Source: Gemmatimonadota bacterium
GTDB lineage: Bacteria; Gemmatimonadota; Gemmatimonadetes; Palauibacterales; Palauibacteraceae
Direction: 5' to 3'
NCBI GenBank assembly: GCA_029288095.1
Contig: JARFPW010000104.1
Span: 1-16,891 of the forward strand
DNA: 16,891 nucleotides
Part shown: in pieces, positions 7,291 to 14,534 of the stretch
Layout of the letters: the number at the start of each line of letters is the position of its first letter
Position numbering within the stretch: position 1 is the stretch's first letter
Position numbers and translations under genes: made by a program
The notes under the pieces: generated by a model
The model's database searches: none
Told to the model about the DNA's origin: nothing
The model's input: only the letters and a program-made list of their open reading frames with translations

Positions 7291-8258
7291 GAGAGGCGGG
7301 GGTGCCGGGTCTCGGCAAGGATCTCATCGGTCTCGAGGGGCTGGCCGGCGAGACGATCCGCGCAATCCTCGACACCGCCGAGCCGTTCAAGGAGATCAGC
7401 GAGCGTCAGATCAAGAAGGTGCCCGTTCTGCGGGGCAAGACGATCGTCAACTTGTTCTTCGAGCCTTCCACCCGCACCAGGATTTCGTTCGAGTTTGCCG
7501 AGAAGAGGTTGGGTGCGGATACGGTGAACATAAGCTCGAGTGGTTCGTCGGTGGTGAAGGGCGAGACGCTCGTAGACACTGCGCGCAACCTCGAGGCGAT
7601 GCGGATCGACATGGTTGTCATCCGCCACGGATCCTCGGGTGCCGCCAAGTTTCTCGCCGACCGGATTCCGTCCAACGTGATCAACGGTGGAGATGGCAGG
7701 CACGAACATCCGACGCAGGCATTGCTGGACATGCTCACGTTGAGGGATCGGCTGGGCAGGATCGACGGGCTCAGAGTCTGCATCGTTGGCGACATCGTGC
7801 ATTCCCGTGTGGCGCGATCGAACATCTTCGGTCTCCAGGCCATGGGAGCCGAGGTGGCCGTGTGCGGTCCCCGCAGCCTCATCCCACTCGGTATCGAGGC
7901 CCTGGGCGTATCCGTATTCCCGCACATCGAAGACGCGATCGAATGGGCCGACGCCCTCAACGTTCTGCGCCTGCAATTGGAGCGCATGGATGCCGGATTC
8001 GTCCCTTCGCTTCGGGAGTACAACCGGGTGTTCGGCGTCTCGAACGCCCGTCTCGCACGCGCGCCGCGCGAGACTGTGGTGCTGCATCCCGGACCGATGA
8101 ACCGAGGTGTTGAGATCGACTCCGATGTTGCCGATGGGCCGCAATCCGTAATCCTGCCGCAGGTCACCAACGGCGTCGCTGTCAGGATGGCGGTTCTTTA
8201 CCTGCTCGCGGGCGGGCGGCCCGAACTCGCGGAAGATGCGAAACGAGGTTCGTCGTGA
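7287..8258 (+). CDS. pyrB: Aspartate carbamoyltransferase catalytic subunit
   Basis: Condenses carbamoyl phosphate with L-aspartate to N-carbamoyl-aspartate, the committed step of pyrimidine synthesis, in the cytosol. The carbamoyl phosphate motif FFEPSTRTR (57-65) is followed by KGET (91-94), HEHPTQALLD (139-148) and LHPGPMNRG (266-274), all intact. At 323 residues it is a normal catalytic chain. The same frame is open upstream to 7125, but that extension is Arg/Gly-rich shadow of pyrR; the ATG at 7287 overlaps the pyrR stop (ATGA) and gives the expected N-terminus GLGKDLIGLEGL. No pyrI regulatory chain is present in the window, consistent with PyrR-controlled operons, in which control is at the RNA level. 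It overlaps pyrC by 4 bases. Confidence 0.95.
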   Translation: MREAGVPGLGKDLIGLEGLAGETIRAILDTAEPFKEISERQIKKVPVLRGKTIVNLFFEPSTRTRISFEFAEKRLGADTVNISSSGSSVVKGETLVDTARNLEAMRIDMVVIRHGSSGAAKFLADRIPSNVINGGDGRHEHPTQALLDMLTLRDRLGRIDGLRVCIVGDIVHSRVARSNIFGLQAMGAEVAVCGPRSLIPLGIEALGVSVFPHIEDAIEWADALNVLRLQLERMDAGFVPSLREYNRVFGVSNARLARAPRETVVLHPGPMNRGVEIDSDVADGPQSVILPQVTNGVAVRMAVLYLLAGGRPELAEDAKRGSS

Positions 8259-9550
8259 GCGAGCGTGTGTGGATTCACGGCGGCAGGGTGGTCGATCCGT
8301 CACAGGGACTGGACGGACCCGCCGACCTGATCATCGAGGATGGCCGGATCGCCGACATCGGCGGCGGTCTCGAGGCGCCCGCCGACGCGGTATCGATCGA
8401 CGCATCGGGACTCGTCGTTGCGCCGGGTTTCATCGACCTGCACGTCCACTTCCGCGAACCCGGCGGGGAGCACAAGGAGACGATTGCGTCAGGTGCCCAT
8501 GCCGCCGTAGCCGGTGGGTTCACCACCGTGTGGGCGATGCCGAATACGGATCCCCCAATCGACGATCCGGCCGCGGTCGGGTTCGTGAAGGCCGCCGGCG
8601 AAGCGGCCGGCGGAGCCCGCGTGATGCCGATTGGAGCCGCCACGATCGGCCAGAAGGGCGAGCAGATGACGGAGATCGGCGAGCTCGTGGCCGCCGGTGC
8701 CGTGGCCGTATCCGATGATGGGGGACCGGTAGCGAACTCGGGCCTCATGCGCCGGCTGCTCGAATACACCCAATCGTTCGGGATTGCGGTGTTGCAGCAT
8801 TCCGAGGACATCCAGCTGGCCCTCGGTGCCGTAATGAACGAAGGACCGGTAGCGACCGCCCTGGGCCTGAGAGGAATGCCGAACTGCGCGGAAGCCGTAA
8901 TGGTGGCGCGGGATGCCATGCTTTCCGAGCTGACGGGTGGCCACCTGCACGTCTGCCATGTGTCGGCGCGACAGTCCGTCGAGCAACTGCGGCTGGCCCG
9001 GGACAAAGGACTACGCGTAACATCCGAGGTTACGCCCCACCATCTGATCCTGACGGATGAACTCGTACGGGGCTACAATACTGAGGCGAAAGTGAACCCG
9101 CCCCTGCGGACGGCCGCGGACGTAGAGGCGGTCCGGCAGGCGCTGGTCGACGGCGTGATCGACGTGATCGCCACGGATCACGCGCCGCATCATTATGAAG
9201 AGAAGGAGCGCGAGTTCGACGACGCTCCGTTTGGCATCAACGGACTGGAGACGGCCTTCGGGCTGTCGATGAAGGCACTCGTCGAGCCGGGCCACCTGAC
9301 GCTGTCTGATCTGATCGATCGGATGTCGTGTCGGCCGGCGCGGATCATGGGTCTCGCGTCCGGATCACTGCGACGGGAGGCGCCGGCGGACATCGTCCTG
9401 CTCGCGCCGGACGAAAGCTGGACCGTTGAGCCGACACAGTTCGTGTCGAAGAGCCGGAACACCCCGATCGCGGGGTGGAATCTGCCGGGCAGAATCCGGC
9501 GAACGCTGGTCGCGGGTGCGACGCGCTTTGAACGGGAAGCAGGGGAATGA
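8255..9550 (+). CDS. pyrC: Dihydroorotase, class I
   Basis: Amidohydrolase that cyclises N-carbamoyl-aspartate to dihydroorotate. The metal-binding HVHFREPG (H63, H65), H182 in LQHSED, H235 in CHVSA and ATDHAPHH (D308, H309) are present, with NPPLR (281-285) as the substrate-binding block. An SDDG motif (153-156) stands where the class I family, as in Aquifex, uses a bridging aspartate, instead of the carboxylated lysine of E. coli-type PyrC. Length of 431 residues fits. The start is a GTG overlapping the pyrB stop (GTGA), with GAGG seven to ten bases ahead. In Aquifex, DHOase of this class is active as a complex with PyrB; the tight coupling here is compatible with that but does not show it. 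Confidence 0.95.
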   Translation: MSERVWIHGGRVVDPSQGLDGPADLIIEDGRIADIGGGLEAPADAVSIDASGLVVAPGFIDLHVHFREPGGEHKETIASGAHAAVAGGFTTVWAMPNTDPPIDDPAAVGFVKAAGEAAGGARVMPIGAATIGQKGEQMTEIGELVAAGAVAVSDDGGPVANSGLMRRLLEYTQSFGIAVLQHSEDIQLALGAVMNEGPVATALGLRGMPNCAEAVMVARDAMLSELTGGHLHVCHVSARQSVEQLRLARDKGLRVTSEVTPHHLILTDELVRGYNTEAKVNPPLRTAADVEAVRQALVDGVIDVIATDHAPHHYEEKEREFDDAPFGINGLETAFGLSMKALVEPGHLTLSDLIDRMSCRPARIMGLASGSLRREAPADIVLLAPDESWTVEPTQFVSKSRNTPIAGWNLPGRIRRTLVAGATRFEREAGE

Positions 9551-10332
9551 ACACGAAGAGAGATGGTAATCAAGTTGCCGTACCCGCCGCCGTGCGGTCG
9601 CTGCTGGAGAAGCGGTCCACGTTCGGGAACTGGCTGGCCCTGCTCGACGATGTGGGCCAGCAGTATCGGCCGGAAGTGGCAAAACGCGTACGGGCCGACT
9701 ATGAGGCGCGGCTCGCTGAGGTCGCGGGAGAACTCGAGAGTCGTCGGGGAATCCTCGAGACGTCCCTCGGAGAGCACCGGGCGCTGCACGGAGACATCGC
9801 GACTCGCTTTGAGGACAAATCGGCGGAGATCGAGGAAGTCGAGCTGCGGTTCCAGGTAGGTGAGCTGGATGAAGCCACCTGGACGCAGCGGCGCCAGGAG
9901 CACATCGCGGGGCTGGAGACGATCGAGGCGGAGTTGGTTTCCGCGGCCGGCTCCGTCCAGGAGCTCGAGACGATACTGGCGGATCTGGATGGTGTGCCGG
10001 GGGCACATTCGGCGCCGGTGGCGAAGCTGGTCGTCGAGCCCGTCGCAAAGCACCCTGAGCCCGTCGAAGCGCTCCCGCAAGCCGTCGAGGTCGAGCCGGA
10101 CCCGGGTCAAGCCGAAGCGGAGCGGACCGAGGCCGAGCCCCAGCCCGAGCAGGAGCCGGTTCGGGCCGAGGTTGAGACCGAAGCCGAGCAGGGGGACGAG
10201 TTCCTGGACGAACTGGCGTTCCTGGAGTCCCTCAGCCTCGACGACGCGGACTCGTTCGACGCGGTATCACGCATGCTGGAGGAGGAGGAGACGGCCGAGG
10301 GCGAAGAAGACACTCAGCGGGCGGATCGCTGA
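9547..10332 (+). CDS. Uncharacterised coiled-coil protein with acidic Glu/Pro-rich tail
   Basis: I do not recognise this 261-residue soluble protein; it has no signal peptide or membrane segment. Residues 1-30 are polar, about 35-150 form a charged helical region rich in Glu, Leu and Arg that looks like an antiparallel coiled coil (for example RVRADYEARLAEVAGELESR), 155-215 are a low-complexity stretch rich in Glu, Pro, Val and Ala, and 216-250 contain a compact acidic block (DEFLDELAFLESLSLDDADS). Cysteine is absent. Its ATG overlaps the pyrC stop (ATGA) behind an AGGGGA site, so it is co-translated with pyrimidine genes, although nothing in it resembles a pyrimidine enzyme. It may be a scaffold or a lineage-specific cell-surface or division-associated protein; this is a guess. 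A hairpin terminator follows. Confidence 0.75.
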   Translation: MNTKRDGNQVAVPAAVRSLLEKRSTFGNWLALLDDVGQQYRPEVAKRVRADYEARLAEVAGELESRRGILETSLGEHRALHGDIATRFEDKSAEIEEVELRFQVGELDEATWTQRRQEHIAGLETIEAELVSAAGSVQELETILADLDGVPGAHSAPVAKLVVEPVAKHPEPVEALPQAVEVEPDPGQAEAERTEAEPQPEQEPVRAEVETEAEQGDEFLDELAFLESLSLDDADSFDAVSRMLEEEETAEGEEDTQRADR

Positions 10333-10361
10333 AGCTGTGTTGAGACGGAGCGGTGCGGGTC

Positions 10362-10383
10362 GGCGCCGGGGGATCCCGGCGCC
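10362..10383. terminator. GC-rich hairpin between convergent operons, likely bidirectional terminator
   Basis: GGCGCCGGG (10362-10370) pairs perfectly with CCCGGCGCC (10375-10383) around a four-base GGAT loop. It lies in the 55-base gap where the pyr operon and rpsT converge, so it could end transcription from both sides. There is no T-run on either strand, so it is not a textbook intrinsic terminator; it may need Rho or act as a 3' stability element. Confidence 0.55.
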
Positions 10384-10387
10384 CCGA

Positions 10388-10645
10388 TCAGTTGCTCAGC
10401 GACCTCACGTAGCGGGACAGCCGGCTCTTGCGGCGGTCCACCGCGTTCTTCGGAAGGACGCCCTTCCGCGCAGCGCGGTCGAGAGCGGAGGATACCTGGC
10501 GGTACAGCCCTTCAGCGTCCGCCGCGGACTCGGTCTGGAGCAGCGTCTTCGTAAGCGTTCGAATCGACGATCGAACGTCACGGTTGTGGACGCGGCGCTT
10601 CCGGGACTGCCGCAACCGCTTCTTGGCGCTCTGAATGTTCGGCAC
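10388..10645 (-). CDS. rpsT: 30S ribosomal protein S20
   Basis: Small basic primary-binding protein of the 30S subunit that contacts 16S rRNA. The N-terminus reads MPNIQSAKKRLRQSRKRR, the classic S20 opening, and the remaining residues form the expected three-helix bundle with the conserved GVLPKNAVDRRKSRL segment near the end. Length is 85 residues, as in other bacteria. The start is a GTG at 10645 with an AGAAGGA site eight bases ahead; a longer frame back to 10717 would add non-homologous residues. It is a single-gene unit divergent from scpA with its own promoter at 10689-10717. Confidence 0.95.
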   Translation of the reverse strand: MPNIQSAKKRLRQSRKRRVHNRDVRSSIRTLTKTLLQTESAADAEGLYRQVSSALDRAARKGVLPKNAVDRRKSRLSRYVRSLSN

Positions 10646-10667
10646 TCGATATGTCCTTCTGGCAACA

Positions 10668-10686
10668 GGATTCTCACAAAGAATCC
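10668..10686. repeat. 19-bp inverted repeat at the predicted rpsT transcription start
   Basis: GGATTCT (10668-10674) and AGAATCC (10680-10686) are a perfect 7-bp inverted repeat with a 5-base spacer. Transcription of rpsT is predicted to start near 10682, so this could be an operator overlapping +1 or a hairpin close to the 5' end of the mRNA. The AT-rich content stands out from the surrounding GC-rich DNA. Confidence 0.5.
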
Positions 10687-10688
10687 AA

Positions 10689-10717
10689 ATTCTACGGCCA
10701 ATATCCTGGGGAATCAA
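10689..10717 (-). promoter_or_regulatory. Predicted sigma70-type promoter of rpsT
   Basis: On the minus strand TTGATT (10717-10712) and TAGAAT (10694-10689) are separated by exactly 17 bases. The -10 matches consensus at five of six positions and the -35 at four of six. This is among the best promoter matches in the window and suits a highly expressed ribosomal protein gene. Confidence 0.65.
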
Positions 10718-10734
10718 GGTCTGCGACGCATGAG

Positions 10735-11544
10735 ATGACGGTAGATACGGCGGCTCCCCAGATTCTGACGCGGACCCGTCCGCGATCGCCGATCGTCGGC
10801 GCCGAACCTTTCTTCGTCGAACTGGATCGGTTCCAGGGACCCCTGGACCTCCTGCTCCACCTGATCCGCGCTCAGGATATCGACATCTTCGATATTCCGA
10901 TCGCGCGCATCACCAAGCAGTTTCTCGGAGCCATCAACGAGGGCCTCGACGACATGCAGCTGGAGCGTGCCGGGGAATTTCTCGAGATGGCCGCATCGCT
11001 GGTCCGAATCAAGGCACAGCTGCTTCTCCCGCGTCCCGACCGACTGGACTGGGAAGAGGACCCTCGCGCCGAACTCGTGCGCCGGCTGCTCGAATACGAA
11101 CACTTCCAGGACGTGGTCCACGTTCTGCAACGGGCAGAGGCACAGCGGGGTCGCCACTTCGGCAAGGGATTCATCGAGCCGCGGCCGATGTCCGTGGCGA
11201 GCCGGGACGCCCTGCAGCTCACGCTGGCGGAATTGCTGGAGGCCGCGGTCCGGATTCCTGAGCCGCCCCCTCCGATCCGGGTTCGTCCGCCGTCACTTGT
11301 CGTGACGGTGGAGGAAAAGGTATCCCTGATCCAGCGCCTGTTCGAGAAGGCCAAGCGGATCTCATTCAAGCGGCTGTTCGGCCCATGGGGGACTCGCGCG
11401 CACGCAACGGCTGCGCTGCTGGCGGTCCTGGAGATGGCGAAACAGCAGGCGGTCCGCATCGAGCAGGCGGCTCCGTTCGCTCCGATCTGGCTGTTTTCGC
11501 GGGGACCCGATGGAGCCGACGGATCCGATGGAGATCAGTCGTGA
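10735..11544 (+). CDS. scpA: Segregation and condensation protein A
   Basis: The kleisin subunit that bridges the two SMC heads with ScpB in the bacterial condensin, compacting and helping to segregate the chromosome. The N-terminal SMC-neck-binding block FQGPLDLLLHLI (33-44) with DIDIFDIPIARITKQ (48-62), the AGEFLEMAASLVRIKAQLLL block (79-98) and the C-terminal winged helix (LLAVLEMAKQQAVRI, 228-242) are all present in order. From the ATG at 10735 it has 269 residues, the family norm. An upstream ATG at 10651 in frame would put the start almost on the rpsT start codon and adds a non-conserved tail, so I chose the later one; its ribosome binding site (AAGG, about 14 bases away) is poor. It overlaps scpB by 4 bases. 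Confidence 0.92.
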   Translation: MTVDTAAPQILTRTRPRSPIVGAEPFFVELDRFQGPLDLLLHLIRAQDIDIFDIPIARITKQFLGAINEGLDDMQLERAGEFLEMAASLVRIKAQLLLPRPDRLDWEEDPRAELVRRLLEYEHFQDVVHVLQRAEAQRGRHFGKGFIEPRPMSVASRDALQLTLAELLEAAVRIPEPPPPIRVRPPSLVVTVEEKVSLIQRLFEKAKRISFKRLFGPWGTRAHATAALLAVLEMAKQQAVRIEQAAPFAPIWLFSRGPDGADGSDGDQS

Positions 11545-12134
11545 CGCCCGAGCAGATTGTCGAGGCGACCTTGTTCGCCAGCCAGACGCCGCTGACGGCG
11601 GCCGAGATTGCCCGGGCAGACGGTGAACTGAGCACTGGAGCGGTGCGCCAGGCGATAGCGACACTGAGGGAGGCCTACGAGAACGAAGGACGGGCATTTC
11701 AGATCTACGAACTCGGCGACGGGTTCCAGGTGCTGACCCGACCGGAGTTCGCCCCCTACCTGGAGAGGTTCGACTCGGTGCCACGGGCGCCCTACCTGTC
11801 AGCGGCAGCTCTCGAAACGCTGGCAATCGTCGTCTACCGGCAGCCGATAGGTCGAATCGAAATCGAAGAAGTACGGGGCGTCAGCGCGAGTTCGGTACTG
11901 CGCACGCTCGTCGATTGGGAGCTCATCGAGGTTGTCGGACGGGGTGAGGGGCTCGGCAGACCCCTGCTGTATGGAACGACGACCCGTTTCCTCGATCACT
12001 TCGGGATGAAGGAACTGGCCGAATTGCCTCCGCCTGAAGAGCTCCCCGTGGTGCTGGCGGAACTGCAGGAGGCGTTCGATCTCGGAGCCGCCGGAGAGAC
12101 GTCCACCGCAGATGACGCGGTGGGGGTCGAGTAG
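11541..12134 (+). CDS. scpB: Segregation and condensation protein B
   Basis: ScpB, the accessory dimer of the Smc-ScpAB condensin, made of tandem winged-helix domains (approximately residues 1-80 and 85-160). The second carries the strongly conserved run LSAAALETLAIVVYRQPI (86-103), then EVRGVSASSVLRTLVDW (110-126), GRPLLYGTT (139-147) and FLDHFGMKEL (150-159). It has 197 residues, a typical size; residues after 165 are an acidic tail. The start is a GTG overlapping the scpA stop (GTGA) with GGAG seven bases upstream; the open frame extends back to 11385 inside scpA but that portion is shadow. Coupled translation would help keep ScpA and ScpB in proportion. No smc gene is in the window. Confidence 0.94.
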   Translation: MTPEQIVEATLFASQTPLTAAEIARADGELSTGAVRQAIATLREAYENEGRAFQIYELGDGFQVLTRPEFAPYLERFDSVPRAPYLSAAALETLAIVVYRQPIGRIEIEEVRGVSASSVLRTLVDWELIEVVGRGEGLGRPLLYGTTTRFLDHFGMKELAELPPPEELPVVLAELQEAFDLGAAGETSTADDAVGVE

Positions 12135-12137
12135 CCG

Positions 12138-12872
12138 GTGCCCCGCGCCGTCAGGCTCAATAAGTTCCTTGCGAGTACCGGTGTAGCGTCACGCCGGGGC
12201 AGCGAGGATCTCATCCGCGAGGGTCGTGTGCGGGTCGATGGTGTCGTCGTGCAGGAGCAGGGCGTCCAGATCAACCCCCGCCGGAGCGTGGTCGAAGTCG
12301 ATGGCCGGCGGGTGGAGCCAAGCCCCGCCATGTGGATCGCTCTGCACAAGCTGCCACGAACCATCTGCACGCGTTCCGATCCGCAGGGCCGTCCGACGGT
12401 GTACGATACCTTGCACTCGGACCACCGGTCGCTGTTTCACGTGGGCCGGCTCGACGTCATGAGCGAAGGGCTGTTGTTGTTCACGAATGACGGAGACGTG
12501 GCGCAGGCGATGCTCCATCCGTCACGCCGGATTCCGCGCCGATACGAGGTCACCACGCGGGGCACGCTGCCGCCGCGGCTCGTCGCGACCCTCGAGTCGG
12601 GTGTCAGACTCGAGGACGGGATGGCCCGGCCGGAGCGCGTCCGCGTCCGCAAGGGTCCTCGTGCCGGGACTAACATCGTTGAGCTGGTGCTGCGGGAGGG
12701 TCGCAATCGGGAGGTGCGCCGGCTGATGCGAGCGCTCGACATCCATGTCGACGCGTTGAAGCGGGTTGCCTTCGGGCCCATCGAGCTGGGTCGACTCAAG
12801 CCGGGTCGCTGGCGGCGACTCGGGCCCGGCGAAGTCCGGGCGCTGCGCAGGCTTTTGAAGAATACGGGGTAG
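12138..12872 (+). CDS. rluB: 23S rRNA pseudouridine synthase, RluB/RsuA family
   Basis: Isomerises a specific uridine of rRNA to pseudouridine. An N-terminal S4 RNA-binding domain (about 5-55, RLNKFLASTGVASRR onward) precedes the RsuA/RluB catalytic domain with GRLDVMSEGLLLFTNDGD (103-120), whose D106 is the catalytic aspartate; the usual T at the fifth position after D is replaced by S. The C-terminal REGRNREVRRLMRAL block (around 195-209) is conserved. The scpA-scpB-rluB order is widespread in bacteria and supports RluB (expected target 23S U2605) over RsuA or RluE/F, but the exact target cannot be read from sequence. The GTG start lies 3 bases after scpB. Length 244 is normal. Confidence 0.88.
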   Translation: MPRAVRLNKFLASTGVASRRGSEDLIREGRVRVDGVVVQEQGVQINPRRSVVEVDGRRVEPSPAMWIALHKLPRTICTRSDPQGRPTVYDTLHSDHRSLFHVGRLDVMSEGLLLFTNDGDVAQAMLHPSRRIPRRYEVTTRGTLPPRLVATLESGVRLEDGMARPERVRVRKGPRAGTNIVELVLREGRNREVRRLMRALDIHVDALKRVAFGPIELGRLKPGRWRRLGPGEVRALRRLLKNTG

Positions 12873-12875
12873 GGA

Positions 12876-14534
12876 ATGGACATAAAGGGAAGAAACATCC
12901 TATTGATGGGCGGTTCCGGACTCGTCGGCATGGCTATCGCCAGAGAGCTGTTGCCGCTCACACCCGCTCGTCTCGTCGTGGCGGCGCTCCGCCAGGACGA
13001 AGCCGATGCAGGGGTCCGCGAGTTGTCCGAGCACTCCGCTGCGTCGGAAGTCGAGATCGTCCCCGAGTGGGGCGACATCTTCCTCCGACCGAGTCGTCGC
13101 GAGGATGCCCGCCGCGCCATGCTGGACACGGACGACGGCAGGGCGGAAATCCTCGACGATCTGTTCGGTGACCTGCACGAGGAGGACTTCCGCCGCTCGC
13201 TCCTGTTCGAGATGATCACCCGGTATCGGCCGGAGATCATCATCGACTGCGTCAACACGGCAACGGCGATCGCCTACCAGGACGTGTTCACGTCGGCGGC
13301 GGACATCCGGGACCTCATCCGTGGCGGCGGGACGCCGACGATTGCGGATGTGGAAGCCCACCTCGCCACGCTGTATCTACCCCAGCTAATCCGGCACGTG
13401 CAGGGGCTCATGTACGCGATGAGGACGGCACAGACCGAGTTCTACCTGAAGATCGGGACCTCCGGAACCGGAGGCATGGGACTCAATGTGCCGTTCACGC
13501 ATTCGGAGGAGCGGCCTTCCGCGACGCTGTTGTCCAAGGCGAGTGTGGCTGGTGCCCATTCCGGGCTGATGTTCCTGATGGGACGTACGCCGGGCGGACC
13601 CGTGGTCAAGGAAGTGAAGCCAACCGCCGCGGTGGCGTGGAAGAAAATCACCTACGGAGAAGTGAGGCGCGCCGGCCGGCCGATCCCCAGGGTCGACTGC
13701 CTGGAGCCCCTGCCCGTGACGTCTGCGTTCGGCGAGGACGTCGAAGTGCTCTCCGTCGAGATGGGAGAGAACCTGGAGTCGGTGTTCCTGGACGCCGGCG
13801 AGAACGGCCTGTTCAGCCTCGGCGAATTCGAGACGATATCGGCCCTCGGCATGATGGAGCTGATCACGCCGGAGGAGATCGCGGACGCGGTGATCTCTGA
13901 ACTGGCAGGCCGTCCGACCGGGCGGGACATCGTCGGAGCGCTCGACGCCGCGACGATGGGTCCCACCTACAGGGCCGGGACGATGCGCGAAGCCGCGCTC
14001 GCACTCATGGAGCGTCTCGAGGACGAACACGGTGTGCGTTCGGTGGCGTTCGAGATGCTCGGTCCGCCCCGTCTGAGCAAGCTGCTGTTCGAGGCCGATA
14101 TCCTGCGGCGCCTCGTCCCGGATATCGAAGCGGCCTGCTCGCTCGATCCGGAAGGGATCTCTGAACAGGCGAGTCGGTTACTTGAGGAGGACTCACGCCT
14201 GCGTTCCGACATTATTTCGATCGGAATTCCCATTCTGCTGGCTGATGGGGAGAGGCTGCTCAGAGGTCCATGGGTGAGCGTGGAACCGGAGCGCGACAAG
14301 CCATTCAGTCCGGAATGGGCGAACCGCGGTTGGGTCGATTTGCGTCCTACGTCGTGGATGGCATGGCGGCAGCGGTGCAATGACTTCCGGGAGCGTGTGA
14401 TGAAGGCGCGCGGGCCTGAGCACGGCTCGGGCGTGGACCTGGACGTCCGCTCTCGCAGTGGCGAGATCCGGGCCGGAGCCATGGCGGCATTCGTGTTCCG
14501 ATTTGAAGACGCGGGAGAGCGTACGAAACGATGA
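12876..14534 (+). CDS. Large SDR-like NAD(P)-binding protein of unknown function
   Basis: A 552-residue soluble protein, twice the length of a classical short-chain dehydrogenase. The N-terminus has a Rossmann strand-turn-helix with GGSGLVG (12-18), followed by residues resembling the SDR scaffold: IIIDCVNTATAI (121-132), where an SDR has its NNAG-like strand, and KIGTSGTGGMG (192-202), where a catalytic-type serine might lie. I see no standard YxxxK pair; LLSKASVAGAHSG (218-230) follows in that area. Residues 280-552 match nothing I know; they contain a predicted helical stretch (365-445) and a Trp-rich segment (WANRGWVDLRPTSWMAW, 481-497). It sits 3 bases after rluB and its stop overlaps moxR (ATGA). 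It may be a dehydrogenase or epimerase of an unassigned family, or a non-enzymatic NAD(P) sensor. Confidence 0.75.
   Translation: MDIKGRNILLMGGSGLVGMAIARELLPLTPARLVVAALRQDEADAGVRELSEHSAASEVEIVPEWGDIFLRPSRREDARRAMLDTDDGRAEILDDLFGDLHEEDFRRSLLFEMITRYRPEIIIDCVNTATAIAYQDVFTSAADIRDLIRGGGTPTIADVEAHLATLYLPQLIRHVQGLMYAMRTAQTEFYLKIGTSGTGGMGLNVPFTHSEERPSATLLSKASVAGAHSGLMFLMGRTPGGPVVKEVKPTAAVAWKKITYGEVRRAGRPIPRVDCLEPLPVTSAFGEDVEVLSVEMGENLESVFLDAGENGLFSLGEFETISALGMMELITPEEIADAVISELAGRPTGRDIVGALDAATMGPTYRAGTMREAALALMERLEDEHGVRSVAFEMLGPPRLSKLLFEADILRRLVPDIEAACSLDPEGISEQASRLLEEDSRLRSDIISIGIPILLADGERLLRGPWVSVEPERDKPFSPEWANRGWVDLRPTSWMAWRQRCNDFRERVMKARGPEHGSGVDLDVRSRSGEIRAGAMAAFVFRFEDAGERTKR

Noticed and set aside
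7013..8113. A 366-residue plus-strand frame across pyrR-pyrB
   Set aside because: Out of frame with two unmistakable enzymes and of low-complexity composition.
9700..10330. Repeat-rich or CRISPR-like periodicity in the Glu-rich gene
   Set aside because: The GAG/GAA/GCC recurrence comes from Glu/Ala/Pro codons in a low-complexity protein region, with no fixed repeat-spacer pattern.
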